Assembly: GCA_002794785.1 (NCBI GenBank)
Contig: NBBA01000013.1
Location: 434,001-498,000 of the forward strand
Reading direction: 5' to 3'
Length of the DNA stretch: 64,000 nucleotides
Source: Coniferiporia sulphurascens
Lineage: Eukaryota; Basidiomycota; Agaricomycetes; Hymenochaetales; Hymenochaetaceae
Part shown: positions 24,718-37,070 of the stretch, one piece after another
How positions within the stretch are numbered: the stretch's first letter is position 1
Layout of the letters: every line of letters starts with the position of its first letter
Program-made: the position numbers and the translations under genes
The notes under the pieces: generated by a model
The model's database searches: none
Told to the model about the DNA's origin: nothing
Seen by the model: the letters and a program-made list of their open reading frames with translations, nothing else

Positions 24718-25649
24718 TTAAATGCGCCTCCTTGAGCCACCCGGAGGCGGAGGCAAGAGAGGCACGGCCCCGCCGGAAGGGGCAGAACCGGACGAGCTGG
24801 AAGATGAGGAACCCAAAAGGCTGGTAGATACACTCTGTCCGGGTTTGCTTTTTCCAGGAATTGATATAGAGAAAGTCTGACCCTCCTTCAGTGTGTAATC
24901 CTTCTTTGGACCTGTAGGGACATGAGACGACTCCTCAGTTGTCGGCGATGGCGGATTCTGGCGCGAGAAGTAACGTCTTAAATAAAGTGAGCTTGGTACT
25001 GCTAAGGGGAGCGTAGATGACTACTCACTTCGTATAGTCTTGCAACGAAACGTCTGCAGGTAGTTTCAGAATCTGCCTTTGATATGACACGAGATAAGTT
25101 CACTTACTAAAATCGAAACTATCTGTTCGTTCCGCAAAGCCCATGCCAATAAATGCTTTCTTTCCTGCATCTTCTACGCGTATCACGAAATATCTTGACG
25201 AATCTAGAACGGCTTCAACGGAAGGCTTCTGCGGATCGTACGGCGTTTGCGCAAACACTTGGCGGCGATGGTAATGAAAAAGATAGTCCCGACTATGCAG
25301 TCAAGCAATACTTACATTCGCCTGAAACGCGTCTGATCAACAGGCTTCTCCAAAGAGTAAGGTGGCGGGAACGCACCGGTCGTCGCGTCTTCAAACCGCA
25401 GTATAACACCTGCGGACCTCTCTATGACGCGTAGCCTTCCTTTCCAGAGTGGACTCGCGAGATCTCCCCAGTCCTGAGCACGGTGTCCCTCATTAGCTTT
25501 GAGTGGCGGGATCTTGTAGACTAGTAACATCAATGGTCATCAAGCAAAGCCCAAGCTGGAATTTGGCGCCCACCGCCTCAGAGCACGGGCTGACCTGATA
25601 TTTCCCGACAAATGTAGAGAATCGACTCAATCTCGTCCAGGGGTTCCAT
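24718..25649 (-). CDS. NECAP: NECAP-family adaptin-ear-binding coat-associated protein
   Basis: Endocytic protein of the PHear/NECAP fold that associates with AP adaptor complexes and clathrin coats. ATG 25649 gives [36 protein letters not shown], followed by [51 protein letters not shown] and SLQDYTK. The tail carries [16 protein letters not shown], a Ser/Pro linker and a PPPPGG end, TAA at 24718-24720. The family block TGELF is only recovered if a 6-nt exon at 25316-25321 is used between introns 25322-25376 and 25258-25315, both with good GT-AG ends. Head to head with CSN8, 206 bp apart. Confidence 0.92.
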
Positions 25650-25855
25650 CGTTGCGTCCGAGTCGATATAGAGAGCGAATACAACTGGCACTTCCTCTTT
25701 TGAACATCTCGGACTTCCTTTCTCGGCAATACGGTGCTGCCTCGCGTGTCGGCCATAGGCCTTCGGCGCGCCCACCGGAATTCGGGCACTACTAGTACTC
25801 TTGTGGGCGTCCGAGCTTCCCTTGACTGTGTGCTCTCAACCATCGCGTACACGCA
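25650..25855. promoter_or_regulatory. Shared upstream region of NECAP and CSN8
   Basis: 206 bp separate the two diverging start codons. The region must contain both promoters. No TATA box is evident. Confidence 0.45.
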
Positions 25856-26891
25856 ATGTCCGCTCAATACGACGCGCCGCTCACCCCTCCCCTCACCAGA
25901 AACGACGCGCAACATCAACCAGCATCCGCAAAAGCGTCTGTCAGTGGTTCGGCCGCTCCAAGCTACGGAGCGACTGTGTATCAGAATGTCTTTCAAAGCC
26001 TCGCAGATCTTGCTATGCAAAACCGTTTGAAAGCTCTTGTGGACCTTGCATTGGCTGCAGACCTGAACGTATGAGCTCCGATTCGGATTTTCCAATTGCC
26101 TATAATGACCCGATTCTGAGAAGCGTGTCGTTAACTACAGGTCGACTACGGGGGTCGTTTGGACCAGTCAAGACTTCTTCTCATCGCACCGCTCGTCCTC
26201 TCTTACATAACACTGGATGAGCTGTGAGCGAATTATTGATGGCCTCATTGTGAGTACATGTTATACATCGAATTTTTTAACAGCTCTCCTGCCCGAATCG
26301 CCATGAGTCGACTACCTGCAATCCTTGCCGAACATGCCCTATCTCGTGCCCTCTTTAAACTCCTCGACTCTGTTCAAGTCAGGCTACACCCAGCTATTTA
26401 TAAAAATGCGGGAGACTTGACTGCCTTGGTGCAGCAGCCAGACTTCTTCGACAAGTCACTTGCTGCTGTGACAAAGCTAATGACAGAACAATTTATCAGT
26501 GAGCTGCCTATCTACCTGATTGAAACCGAATTGCTTGCTTATCGTGTATCACGCATGTCACTCCAGGTACATTCCGTCACAAAATGATGCAGCTTATTGC
26601 AAGAGCTTACACATCGATATCAATTTCCATGGTTCAACCATACTTGAACTTGCCGGAAGAAGACGTTCGCCGAGCTGCGAAGAACTACGGATGGACGTAT
26701 GATTCTGAAACGCGAATCATTAACCCGTCATCCTCGACTATGCCTGCTACGAGCTCTTTCGGCAGCTCAGGTAAGTTTTCCCACTGCCCGGTTTTATGAC
26801 TATACGAATGCTGGTACGTCGCGTAGTGTCATCTCTATCCACTGTTGGCCTTCTGGTCAATGGAGCGGCACAACTTGAGACATCTACCTAA
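25856..26891 (+). CDS. CSN8: COP9 signalosome subunit 8 (CSN8/PSMD8/eIF3K-type domain)
   Basis: Likely subunit of the COP9 signalosome, which removes NEDD8 from cullins. Start ATG 25856, then an N-terminal Pro/Thr-rich stretch, NVFQSLADLAMQNRL, and a second exon from about 26142 (VDYGGRLDQSRLLLIAPLVLSYI). The helical middle has LSRALFKLLDSVQVRLHPAIYKN, and the C-terminal winged-helix part has FRHKMMQLIARAYTSIS and YLNLPEEDVRRAAKNYGW, ending LETST with TAA 26889-26891. The QLIARAYTSIS/YL-L segment is typical of the CSN8_PSMD8_EIF3K domain. Size (about 210 aa) fits CSN8 better than Rpn12. Assignment among the three related families is made by memory of motifs only. Confidence 0.8.
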
Positions 26892-27438
26892 TCATAGGTA
26901 TGGGTTGATGCCTTGAGCGACCCACAGACCATGGCCGGGCTGGAGCTGGCTTCCCACCTCCGATCTGTACCATTCGGAACAATATTCTCGGATGAAGTCG
27001 CATGCCATGAATATTACAATAAAAATGTATCTTTAGGCGGACCGTTCATGATTCGACCCTAGTAATTTCCACATTTCACAACAAGAGGCGCACAAATAAT
27101 AGCATGCCCTCTGTACAGAATCTTCACATATGATTTTTAAATTATTTAAATATATCATTCCCTACAAATAGGGACCCATAACGCGTGAGCGGCCGCATGG
27201 ACGCGTTGGTCACACGCGTTGACCTTGATCTCAACGATCAACATAACACCTCTTTCTGTTCGAAGCAAACACGGCGGTTTGCAATTCCTCGGTAATTATG
27301 CTCCGGCATTTGGGCTTTCAAAGCAAAGCATCATAGTCTCAATCTGTCTTACAGAGTCACAGCACGAACATTTACTAGTCACTATTTTGAACATTTACTA
27401 TAGCTGGCGCTGACGGTCGGACTCAATAACTTACCACC
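26892..27438. other. Intergenic region between CSN8 and UBLCP1
   Basis: AT-rich near 27120-27170. No convincing exon. It should hold the CSN8 terminator and the UBLCP1 promoter. Confidence 0.45.
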
Positions 27439-29307
27439 ATGTCTGATCCAAATGCTCAATTCGGACAAAACAAATTAGAAGCACACGTTTCAATTGCTCC
27501 TGCCAATGATACTGTAGTCATGTCGAGCGAACTCGCAAATAACGAGATAGACGCACAAGCCAAAGGCGCCATACGGGATGCTCAGGTGGTTCTTTGACTC
27601 AAGTCCGATCATTTGTCCCAAATATCAAGACTTGCTGATGGACCCACCATTTATTTAAAGGAGGGAGCGGCCGACTCTGGACCCCCAGAGGCTTGGATCA
27701 AGCTCAAGTTCACTTGGGCTGGCAAGATGTTCGAGCTCGACATAGCGGAATTTGATCGGTAACGATCCAGCCTTGCTTGTGAAATGCACCAACTAATCTC
27801 AAACCGCGCTAATTGAATAGGGTTGACGACCTTAAGTCGCTGCTCTTCAGTATGACGGATGTTCCCCCGGAACGGCAGAAGATCCTCGGGCTTGTGAAAG
27901 GCAAACTTCCCCCAGATGACGAGACTATGTACGTTGCCAAAAAATAGTCGGAACCCTTTGCGCTATCCTGAAAGTCTGCTGCTGTCAGTGCGAATATGAA
28001 GCTTCCTGGCGGAAAGAAGTTCTCACTCGTAGGAACTCCTGTGGGGAACGAATTGAAAGATCCATCCCGTAAGGCCCTAAACACGATTGAGTCGCGTATT
28101 AAACTCGACGCTGTTAAACTTTACCTCCTTCAGAGATGGACTTGCTGCCAGACGTATTTAACGACTACGATGTCGATTTCTCCGAAAACCCTGAAGCTTC
28201 TCGGGCGTATATTACCGATAGACGGAACCAGCGAAAAATCAGGGAGGCGACACTTAAATTACAGGGAAATGTGAACCTTATTTATCCCTTACGGGAAGGG
28301 AAGAAACTTCTTGTGTTGGACATTGACTATAGTGAGTGAGGAAAATTAACGATAGCACTGCAGTTGACTGACTTTGGAAACGATGCAGCCATTCTTGATA
28401 CCAAACCACTTCTAGAAGGCTCACTTCCACCTACCGAGTGTGCACGACCCCGGCTGCATGAATTTCTTGAAGCTGTATACCCTCACTACGATATTTGCAT
28501 ATGGCGTGTCATCCATTATCCTTTCAGCCATGTCTGTGTAACTTACCACTCCTTCTTAGGTCACAGACTAGTTGGATCTGGTTAGAAACGAAGCTCCATG
28601 GGCTAGGTATGATAGGGTCGGACCTCCATCGATATAAGGTAGGGTCTACTTTCGACTTTCCTTTCGCCACGAGCTTGGAAAATTTTATTATTGATGGTAA
28701 TTACGCGTTGTAGATTAACTTTGGTAAGCCCAAGTCACCAGAGTTGGTCTGCAGTCAGGCTACTTATGGGAACAATACAGTACTTGACAAGACATGCATG
28801 TTCAGGGTATTTTCCAAAAGACACGGGGAACAGTTTACGCATCATGTCAAACCGCTACAAATAATTTGGAACCTTTTCCCTCAGTAGTTCGTTTTCTTTT
28901 TTTCTTGGGTGGCCGAATCCCGTGTGGAAAAGCTGCTGACCGTTTGACAGTAACGCCTCAAACACGATTCATGTCGACGATCTCGTGCGTCTTGTCCTCT
29001 AAAAATCATAATTCTTTGGAACCGATCCTATAGTTGGCCACGTTTTTGGACACGTAGGGACGCAATTTTGCACTTAACCCGGGTGAGGGATTAAAAATCA
29101 GCGCGTTTAAGGAGGCCCATACGGTCCGTGCCACGGAAGATCGCGAACTCGAGAAGCTGGCACGATACATGGTACATATTGCCACTGTTGCTGACCTGCG
29201 GACAATTAATCACAAGGTAAGCTGACTTTCGAACACTCTGTGGGGTGAATACTGATTTCATGTAGGACTGGAAGAAGGTCACTCGTAGTTTGCGTCCTCC
29301 ACAATGA
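27439..29307 (+). CDS. UBLCP1: Ubiquitin-like-domain CTD phosphatase (UBLCP1 family)
   Basis: FCP1/SCP-type phosphatase with a ubiquitin-like domain; in animals it docks on the 26S proteasome and dephosphorylates it in the nucleus. ATG 27439 opens an N-terminal extension absent from short homologues. The Ubl domain follows (AWIKLKFTWAGK, PPERQKILGL) and then the phosphatase core with the DxDxT catalytic motif LVLDIDYT, the T being formed across an intron (28331/28389). Downstream come ARPRLHEFLEAVYPHYDICIW and SQTSWIWLETKL, then FGKP-side exons giving VLDKTCMFRV, NTIHVDDL, GRNFALNPGEGLKISAF and HKDWKKV. TGA 29305-29307. One intron (28504-28559) needs a GC donor. Ten or so introns in all. Confidence 0.92.
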
Positions 29308-29576
29308 TCTGTTGGTCACGTTCATTGCTTGAATCTTAGTTGTAGTCGCAATGTAAACTACTGATATATTATGCACGTATTTTTGATGGGTATTCGCTTT
29401 TGAAAAATGGCCAACGTTAATACCAGTGAGATCTGATCGCTTCCTCGGAAACGGGAATCGGCCTCACCGCTGGCGAATCCCTGACGGAATGAAATGTGTA
29501 AATACTGAATGAAACGGTCCGAGGGTCGCTACACAAAATACAGACTACGATCATGGCGGTACATACTGTCAATAAA
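29308..29576. other. Convergent spacer
   Basis: Tail-to-tail region between UBLCP1 and the Asteroid gene; nothing else seen. Confidence 0.4.
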
Positions 29577-32331
29577 TCACGCTGACATACTCGCCAATAG
29601 ACTATACATACTCCCCGCTCTCAAATTATTACTCTTCCCGTTGGAGTTTGAATTTGGAGTAGCTGCCGCATTCGCCGCTGCGGCCTTCCGTGCCTTCCGT
29701 TTCGCCTTCTTGCCCGTGCGCTCCTCTGCGAAGCACTCCTCCAGCCCATCCTCTACGGCGCGCCAGATACTTTCGTCCGCAGTGACTCCTGCACTTGTAT
29801 CTGCACTTGATGCCAACAAAGTATGGAAGCGCAATCCGGAGAAGCGGTGTGCACATCCGGGAACGACTTCTGTTAGAAGCAATATCTGCACAAGATGTTC
29901 GATGCATTCTAACGCAGTTGAAAGTTGTGCAGTCAACTGAATGGCGCGCTCAGAAACCTCCTGCAAAGGGTCCACGGAAGTTGCAGACTCTGACTTCGGA
30001 CTAGCTAGTGATGCAAGGAGAGCACGCGCTTCTGCGCGCGTCCACCGCTCAGATTGACGTTCTTTTGATTCTATTTCTATCGCCCGCTCGTGCATTCGCC
30101 GGACGACTAAGCGAAGTGATAGAACCGGCATTAAATCGTTTCTGTCAATTACCTCCATGATTTGAGGATCGATTTGAAAGAACCTGAAAAGGGCATCTGC
30201 ACGTTCAGTCTCTGATCGCAGTTGGAGGGGTAAATCGACCAATCCTTCACTAACAGACCCGTTGCCTTTATGAATCGGCATAAGTAGTTGTTGGAGAGCT
30301 GGGATAGTAATTTCTTCGGTCACAACGCGTGTGCCTCGGCGAATGTATTCTGTGACTACTTTTCGTCGGCTGTCCATAGGCTTTCTGGGGTAAATGAGAC
30401 GGGATAGCGGAATAGGACTGCGGACGGATGGACTCTGCGCTGATGAGCTTTGGACAGACGACTCCTCCACGGAATGTTCCAGCTTATTATCATTCTCCTC
30501 CTCAAGTTGAAGGTCCCGCAATGCACCCCGTAACTTGCCCACGTCAGCAGAAATGTCGTCTTCGTAGCCAGACCCCTCCGACTCTTCCTCTACGACATCA
30601 ATCATCTCGTCCAAATACTCTTCCGTTTCTGTCTCCTCGCTTTCCTCCACATATTCGGCACTCGGAACTCCTATCCCATTTTCCAGCAAGGCATAAGCAA
30701 ACTCTCGCACAGGACGAGACACGCTCCGCGAAACACTTTCCACATCCGGATTCTCGAGAAATAGTTCTGGCCAGAAAGTTTGTGTAGAAAGAACGTCCAT
30801 GAGCGATGGTGAGAATCTTCCTTGTCTGTATACACGTAAGTACAGTACAGCGACATCAGCGGTATGGGCTGGAAGATCCGGATCTGTCCGGTCGAGTATT
30901 GATACAAGACGACATTCCAGGGGAGAATGCAGAGCGCACACTGTCTCGTCAAACAGTGCATCCCCGTCTGGTCTGGCAGAGATCGCGTACGGCAGAGTCC
31001 CTTCTACGACGCATTCGACAATCGCTGTTTGTTGCCCTGACCCTATGAGAGAAGCGGGAGCAAGGCTGCTTCCGAGTAATGCTGCGACAGTCATCTGGAT
31101 GAGCTCCATCACACTTTGCGGTGTCTTTTGTTTCCGCTTCCCTGGGGGAGGGCGTAGAAATGTTCCCAGCGTGGCACTGGCATGCCGGATGCGTTGAGAT
31201 GAGCTCATGCGACGTTCAAACAGCAAGCTATGGGATGATTTTGGGTTGGCTGACGATGTCGAAGGCGGAGCCTGCAAAGTGTAATCATTCCCAACTAGTG
31301 CACCAAGGAGTGGCAAAAGTGAAACGGGCAAATTCAAATGCTGAGCCAGAGAGGCTGGAGCGTATAAGCTAGCAGACAGAGAAAGCACTCCAGATTCTGG
31401 AGGTATTATACCTACTCCCGCTATATTTTCTGACCCCAGTTTCTTCTTGCTCTTGACAGCCTGAAATCCGTCGTCTATGTCATTCTCAGCTTGATGCGCT
31501 TCATTTTCCGAGGCAAGCCACACAAGTTCGTCCAGGGGGATATATCCTCGGTAACCGTCACTGTTAAGCACCACGAAGTCTGAATCACGTCCGCAAACAT
31601 ATCCTTCTAGGTGACCCGCAAGCTCCACGGCGTAAGGATCCCCCTCCTCGTCAGCGAAGTGCACCTCAAGTTGTCCCTCCAAAGTATTGACACCACCGTC
31701 ATCTTCAGAAGATCCGACATCGCTTTTAGAAGAGTCATACCGGAATGTTAGCAGTGCGTGTACACAGACAGTGTACACGAGTGGGGGGATGATGCGCGTT
31801 TCGTTCAGGAAGCGACGTGTGTTGCGCGACGTGGCTGAAGTACGAAAAAATAGCAATGCCTGCTGAACGTGGGACTGGTTCAGGCGTGAAGTCACTGTTG
31901 CAAACTTCTCCGGCGGTGTTGAACCTGCGGAATAATTTTAACACCATAAGAACGCCGCAACAACGAGGTTCCCGGATCCGACTCAGGCCGAGATCAAGTA
32001 GTTGAACACTCACCATCAAAGACAAAGACAGGTCGCAATCCTACTTTTAACCAAGCAGAGACGACCTTCACTACGAGCTGTGCGAATTCGTCATACTCTC
32101 CGCCGTACACCCAGGGCAAATTTGAGTCGTGTTTGAGCTTGTAGATGAATCTAAGGTATACGTGTCAGCCGCTTGTTACTCAATAGCAATGTTGAACGGT
32201 TATACGTACGACCAGCCATCTACGACAAGCGCTGTCTGCGCTGCACCCTCCTCTTGTGTAGAAAAGAGAAGTGTTTTCGAGAGGGAGCGCTTATTTTCGC
32301 GCAAAAAAGTTGTGAGTCCATGGACGCCCAT
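29577..32331 (-). CDS. ASTE1: Asteroid-domain protein (XPG/FEN1-like nuclease family)
   Basis: The N-terminus MGVHGLTTFLRENKRSL carries the MGVxGL start typical of XPG-N/PIN nucleases, followed by ALVVDGWSFIYKLKH (first metal-binding Asp) and RPVFVFDG (second). Two introns split this part (donors after W-S at about 32220 and after D-G at about 32011). The rest is one 2.3-kb exon with FVVLNSDGYRGYIPLDEL, SASLYAPASLAQHLNLP and LLPLLGALVGNDYT, matching the Asteroid domain. An acidic region rich in Glu lies at about 30550-30650, and a Lys/Ala-rich tail ends in LLASMSA. Molecular function of fungal Asteroid proteins is not established. Start and stop are clear. Confidence 0.85.
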
Positions 32332-32811
32332 GACAACAAGGGGCGGGACGACCGCGGGCCGTCCTATAAAAATTGGACGGGGTTGTAACTTGAGGTATAT
32401 GTGGTAGGACCGTGTACTATATGTATATGAACACCATCCGATCCTTGGTCGTTGAAAAGTCGGGGACAACTCGCCCCCTTGATAACCGCGAGCCTTTCAT
32501 GCTTAGGAGACAGCAGTGCCACGATAGCGCTGAGTGTACACTTTATAATAATAACAAACCTTAACAGATTAACTGCGCAAAGACCTCAGGTTGAACACCG
32601 CTACTATCGTTTCTCGGTCGGAGAATTGCTGGCAAGATGTAATATTCTGCAGTTACTTGTCTCATATTACAACAAAATCCTATCCCTGAGAGGGGACAGC
32701 TAGCACACACGGATTGTGAATACACTACTGAGAGACCCAGACCTATGAAACTGGGGTGATTCCGAGACACATATGTAAGCCATGCCGGGGATCCCGCAAT
32801 GAGCTCTACAG
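32332..32811. other. Spacer with inverted repeat, upstream of the Asteroid gene
   Basis: Contains a perfect 6-bp inverted repeat, CCGTCC at 32359-32364 and GGACGG at 32375-32380, around an AT-rich 10-nt centre, 28-49 bp upstream of the Asteroid ATG. No exon found. Confidence 0.45.
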
Positions 32812-34800
32812 TCATGGATGGGTATAAAACGTGCTCGTAGGGAAAATGATTCCATCATCACGTATAAGGAGGATTTGGCTTTGTTCACCTGGTATTCCGT
32901 GAGGAGCTTGGCATTCAATAATATTGTCATTCAGAAATTCGAATCTCAAAGGGACCTCTGGACCGAAAAAAACGGATAAGCTGTGCGCCTTAAAATTCTC
33001 TCCGTAAATGGTCAAGGAAAACTCGCTGCCAACGCCCGAAGTCTCTGCCACATGGTAACTGAAGACACGGGGGATGGGTGCAATGGGTAAAATGCTCCGG
33101 CCATTCAAGTACGGCGGAATTACGAAGTTGTAGCGGTTCTGCACGGTACCCACTATTTTCCAGACACTATTGTCCTGAATAGTGACATGCCAGAGAGCTC
33201 CGGAAGTGCAAAATATGTTGGGCCGGCTGGTTGACGAGCGTCTATGAGGAGTGTTAGATGCAAACGCGCGGGACTTATATCCTGAGGCCGGTTCATAGCG
33301 ATTGTTCCTCCATTCGCGACCATCCTCCTGTTTCTTGTAGGGGCTTCCATTGAAAGGAAGGCTTTCGCCCACCGGAATATTCCACCGGCGGGTGCTGTCG
33401 GGATATTGTGTATCCACATCCCCGTTCATATGACATAGGAAAGATCCTGTATATCCGGGACCTCCTTCCGAATGGTCCTCGTGATTGCTAGAGCCATATA
33501 CCTCAAATGCAATTTCGTCGAAATGAGTAACAGGGTCACCGTGCACTTCGCCCTCTGGTACGCAGAAGGTACTCGTCTGTTCCCCATCGCCGATCGACCC
33601 GCCTCCTACAACGGAGCTTCCGCTGAGGACCTTCCGGATGATAAGCAGAGGCGTACGGATACCGGTGTTGGTGCATTCGAGAATAACTGTTTGGTTGTAA
33701 AATATCGGAATTTGGGAGCCGTAGGAAGCAAGGGGAGTTTCGGGAACTAAGTACTGCAGATTGTTTGCTGTTTGTAAGTATGATCCATTTACAGGCTTGC
33801 CGCCCTCGCTATAACTTGCCGCCGGTGAGGCAAGATAGATAATGAAAGAATCTGATAATTACGTGAGGTTGTGCCACAAAAATATGCACAGGTGATTTGC
33901 ATACCCCAGTCCCTCGCCCGCGTTATAAACTTATGCAAGGGGTGCGCAAATCCATCGCTCTGATGCATACCTTCTACGTCGACGCCAGTTATCGTACTAG
34001 CGGAGTCCGAGCCGCTAGAGGAGGTATCCGTTTCAGAGATGCCGAGATATCCCCTCGAAGGCGAGTCTGACTGGCCACCAGTGAAAACCGAGACTGTGGA
34101 CGCGTGAGTAATAATGTAAGAAGCTGCATTGAACACATCCTAAGCACTTTTGTGATTGGTTACTTCTGCAAGGCACTCACAATCGAGTTCTTTGACGCTC
34201 TTGTTTCTCTCGGGTAAACTTCCGATAATTTTGATAGTACTCGACGGGAAAGCTCCAATTAGGTGTGGATGCCCTACTCCCGAACCAATAGGCGATGACA
34301 CCTCAGCGACAACATTAACATCTGCTTTTCCAAAGACGAGGAGGGCGTTATCGGCGCAACGACCTATAGCCTTGCCTTCCGAGGAAAAGCCATCGCCTGG
34401 ACCTGAAGGATTGTCAGGAGGCGGTAAGGCCCATGATACATCACATTCGTGTGAAGTATGCTCGCGGTGCTCGTCGAGGGTCGAAACGACAACACTTGGT
34501 GTCAGCGTCTGCTGGTTGTGTCCATCAAAAGCAGGATAGGTCCAGGTTTTTCCAATGAAGAGCAAGACTGGAGGAGGGTAAAGCGGGCGCTTACCGCCAC
34601 CAAACGACCTCATCAGCATCTTCCCGGTGTTGATAATGACAATACGCTCTCCCATTGCATGGCGGTCATATGATTGCAGATAATCACTGAGAAAAAACCT
34701 TGGAAGGGATGTTTCGTTCGTAGGTCTCAATGATAGTCGTATAACATAAATACCTCAAGATTATCTGCAAGGTTGCTGGATGGCTCAGATGGTCTTTCAT
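32812..34800 (-). CDS. CSL-family transcription factor (CBF1/Su(H)/LAG-1 type)
   Basis: DNA-binding protein of the CSL family, which in fungi acts without Notch. Seen: RHAMGERIVIINTGK and RSFGGGKRPLYPPPVLLFIG (counterpart of the RFFCPPP DNA-contact region of the N-terminal Rel-like domain), SSYIITHASTVSVFTGGQS with SRGYLGIS (beta-trefoil start), TPLLIIRKV, DPVTHFDEIAFEVYG, and the C-terminal Ig-like end SQILLIRDDGIIFPTSTFYTHP, TGA 32812-32814. Start: an exon beginning ATG 34800 splices (AG|GT near 34753) into the next, giving ILSDYLQSYDRH; an upstream exon is possible. It lacks the long N-terminal extension of some fungal paralogues. Exons between 33780 and 34140 are only partly resolved. Confidence 0.85.
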
Positions 34801-34865
34801 TTGCGAGAGATTCTCGTACACAGCGGCGCTCTAGTGGGATAAAAGAATATATAATTGTTATTTGG

Positions 34866-37070
34866 TCAGTGCAACAGCACGAGCCGACTAGACGCGAAGG
34901 ACGGGCGCACCATTTTCCGCGCTCTTTCCGAGCAAAACTCACCGGTACAAGACAGAACATCCACTTTTCCTAAGGTTCTTTCATGGACCGGAGAATCTTG
35001 GCTGTCTGTTTCGAACGTATCTTGCATGTGAGACGCAATCTCCTCCATAGTTGGACGATTCTGTGGGATATACTCCCAGCAATTCATCATCATATTCCAT
35101 GTATCATCGTCTAACCCTCTTTCAGGCGCGGGTGAACCCGGACGTGACGGACGGCGCTGGTGCATGGCGACTTCAACCAATACCATGCCATCCTTCAAAT
35201 TATGAAAAGGGATGGTCTCGGTGAAAATCTTCAATACAAAAAAAATTAAAAGTTAGGAACATGATAAAATGGATACAACAAAAACGTCACCTCAAGGCAC
35301 ACATACGCAAATGAATATACATCCGTGTGGGTAGTGAGCTCGCAGTGCTCGTCGTATAGGTGACTAGCTCCGATGAGCTCCGGAGCTTGCCAGCGCAACG
35401 AGCCTTGTCCATTGAACGACGACGTAGCGACAGTAGTCGCCCACGAATCTACAATCCGTGAAAGCCCAAAATCGGACAATTTCGGAATGCCAGCTTTATC
35501 AACAAGAATATTCGCCTATGTATCACTTACTGAGCCCCAAATCGGAAATGATTATCTGATGACGCACTGCACGTAAATCTCCATGGATGACGAGAGGCTC
35601 CAAACCATGCAGATAGCGCAGCCCTTGAGCTATCCCAGCGATCTGCACAAGTGTTGTTCCCTTCAGAACATCCATGCAATATAAGACCAGATTACCATGT
35701 GTTTCCTGTCACTGTTTGGATTTTCTTTAAGGTAGGATAGGATATTCCCGCTTTCCATCCATGGCGAGACCATAGCTAGCCGCGGGCTAAATTCGTCTTT
35801 ACAGACGCCAAACAGTTCAATGACGTTCACGTGGTCAAGCTGACGCCAGACCATCGACTCCTTGCAGAGATCCTGGTAACATTTCTTGCGTAAGATCAGG
35901 CCTGGGGATCTCAAGAAACCAAAGTACCCGCCTTATGTAAGCGTTCAAGAGTATATGCATGTTGTTCAAAAAAGCGTAGAACCTTGAGTGCGACTAGGCG
36001 ACCTGAAACCTCACCCTTCCACACATCTGCAAATCCCCCTCCTCCTATAGGGTTTTCTCCATGACGTTTCACTCCGGGTATGAAAAGGTAGCGAGGGACG
36101 TATCCCGTTTCTCGTACAATCTTTTTAAGAGCCCTTTCCATACGTCGTTTGGAGGCGCACTGTCTATCCACGAACTATACATGGTAAAAGCCTTGGAGTA
36201 AATATAAAAAAAGAGGCATAATTACGCGGTTTGACTCACTGATTGCAATACATCCAAAAATCCGTATTTATCGTCATCATCCAGTTCTTGCACTTCGTGA
36301 ATGATACCATCACCCCATGCTAAGGCTTCTAGTAGTCCTTTCTCCATGTCGTCAACGTCGAACCTCATTGAGCAATGTATCACAGTTGACCACGCGGTAA
36401 AACCCAGACGAAATAGCGGTTTCTCCAGTTCCGAGGTGAGTTTCAGCACATCAGATAAGAAAGACAGAATTCGTGCTTGACGAGCCACCGACTGGACGAA
36501 AGACCAGCTCGACCATTCGTTTATCAATGAGTTGAGTGTATCCCTATTTCTGAGAAGGGTGTCGGTGAGTTAGAGGCAGTCGAGGCCTGGTTAAGAGAGC
36601 TCAACGTGTTCTTCTCGGTCTCCGCGGGGTTCCTCGGTTGCATCTCAGCTGGCAGCGAACTGATGTATTCAAGACATTGTACAGCGTAATGGATCGAGAA
36701 CTGCTGAAAAGTTAGCGTAAATCGTAGCTTCAGAGACGTATTTTTTACGGGGTATATTTCCATGTTTCTATCAAGTCTAGATGAACTTGTATGCGAAGTC
36801 TGAGCGGGAAAAAGGTGACCTAAAGACGACTCTATGCCTAGGAATATATTTCGTCTCCACTGTGAAATGAGAGGTTTGTTTGAGTAAGCTACTCTTGGGG
36901 CTAGTGAGACTAATTGTGCTCACTGTCCACCGATCGCCCTGAATTTGGTGAAATCGACTCATAATGAGGACGCTAGCATCAAGGGAGGGGTTAGTACGGA
37001 GGGGGGCAGACAGGCGTACCTCGTAATATAAGGCGATGGCCTGAGAATATTGTACCGTGAATGGCATCAT
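34866..37070 (-). CDS. Tyrosine-kinase-like (TKL) protein kinase
   Basis: Predicted Ser/Thr or dual-specificity kinase of the TKL group that is abundant in mushrooms. Kinase motifs: glycine loop GGGGFADVWKG, VALKVLRFF (catalytic Lys), ESMVWRQLDHVNVIELFG (alpha-C Glu), HGDLRAANILV assembled over an intron at about 35518-35573, DFGLSRI, RWQAPEL, TDVYSFA and NRPTMEEI. HGD stands in place of the usual HRD, as in many fungal TKL kinases. The N-terminal half (36220-36760) is alpha-helical without known domain. The first exons are less sure: from ATG 37070 a frame-consistent path exists through an intron with a consensus CTAAC branch point (about 36971-37019), but translation could start at ATG 36763. 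Confidence 0.82.

Noticed and set aside
36777..37070. Single 97-codon gene upstream of the TKL kinase
   Set aside because: Intron signals, including a CTAAC branch point, and a continuous spliced frame join it to the kinase gene.
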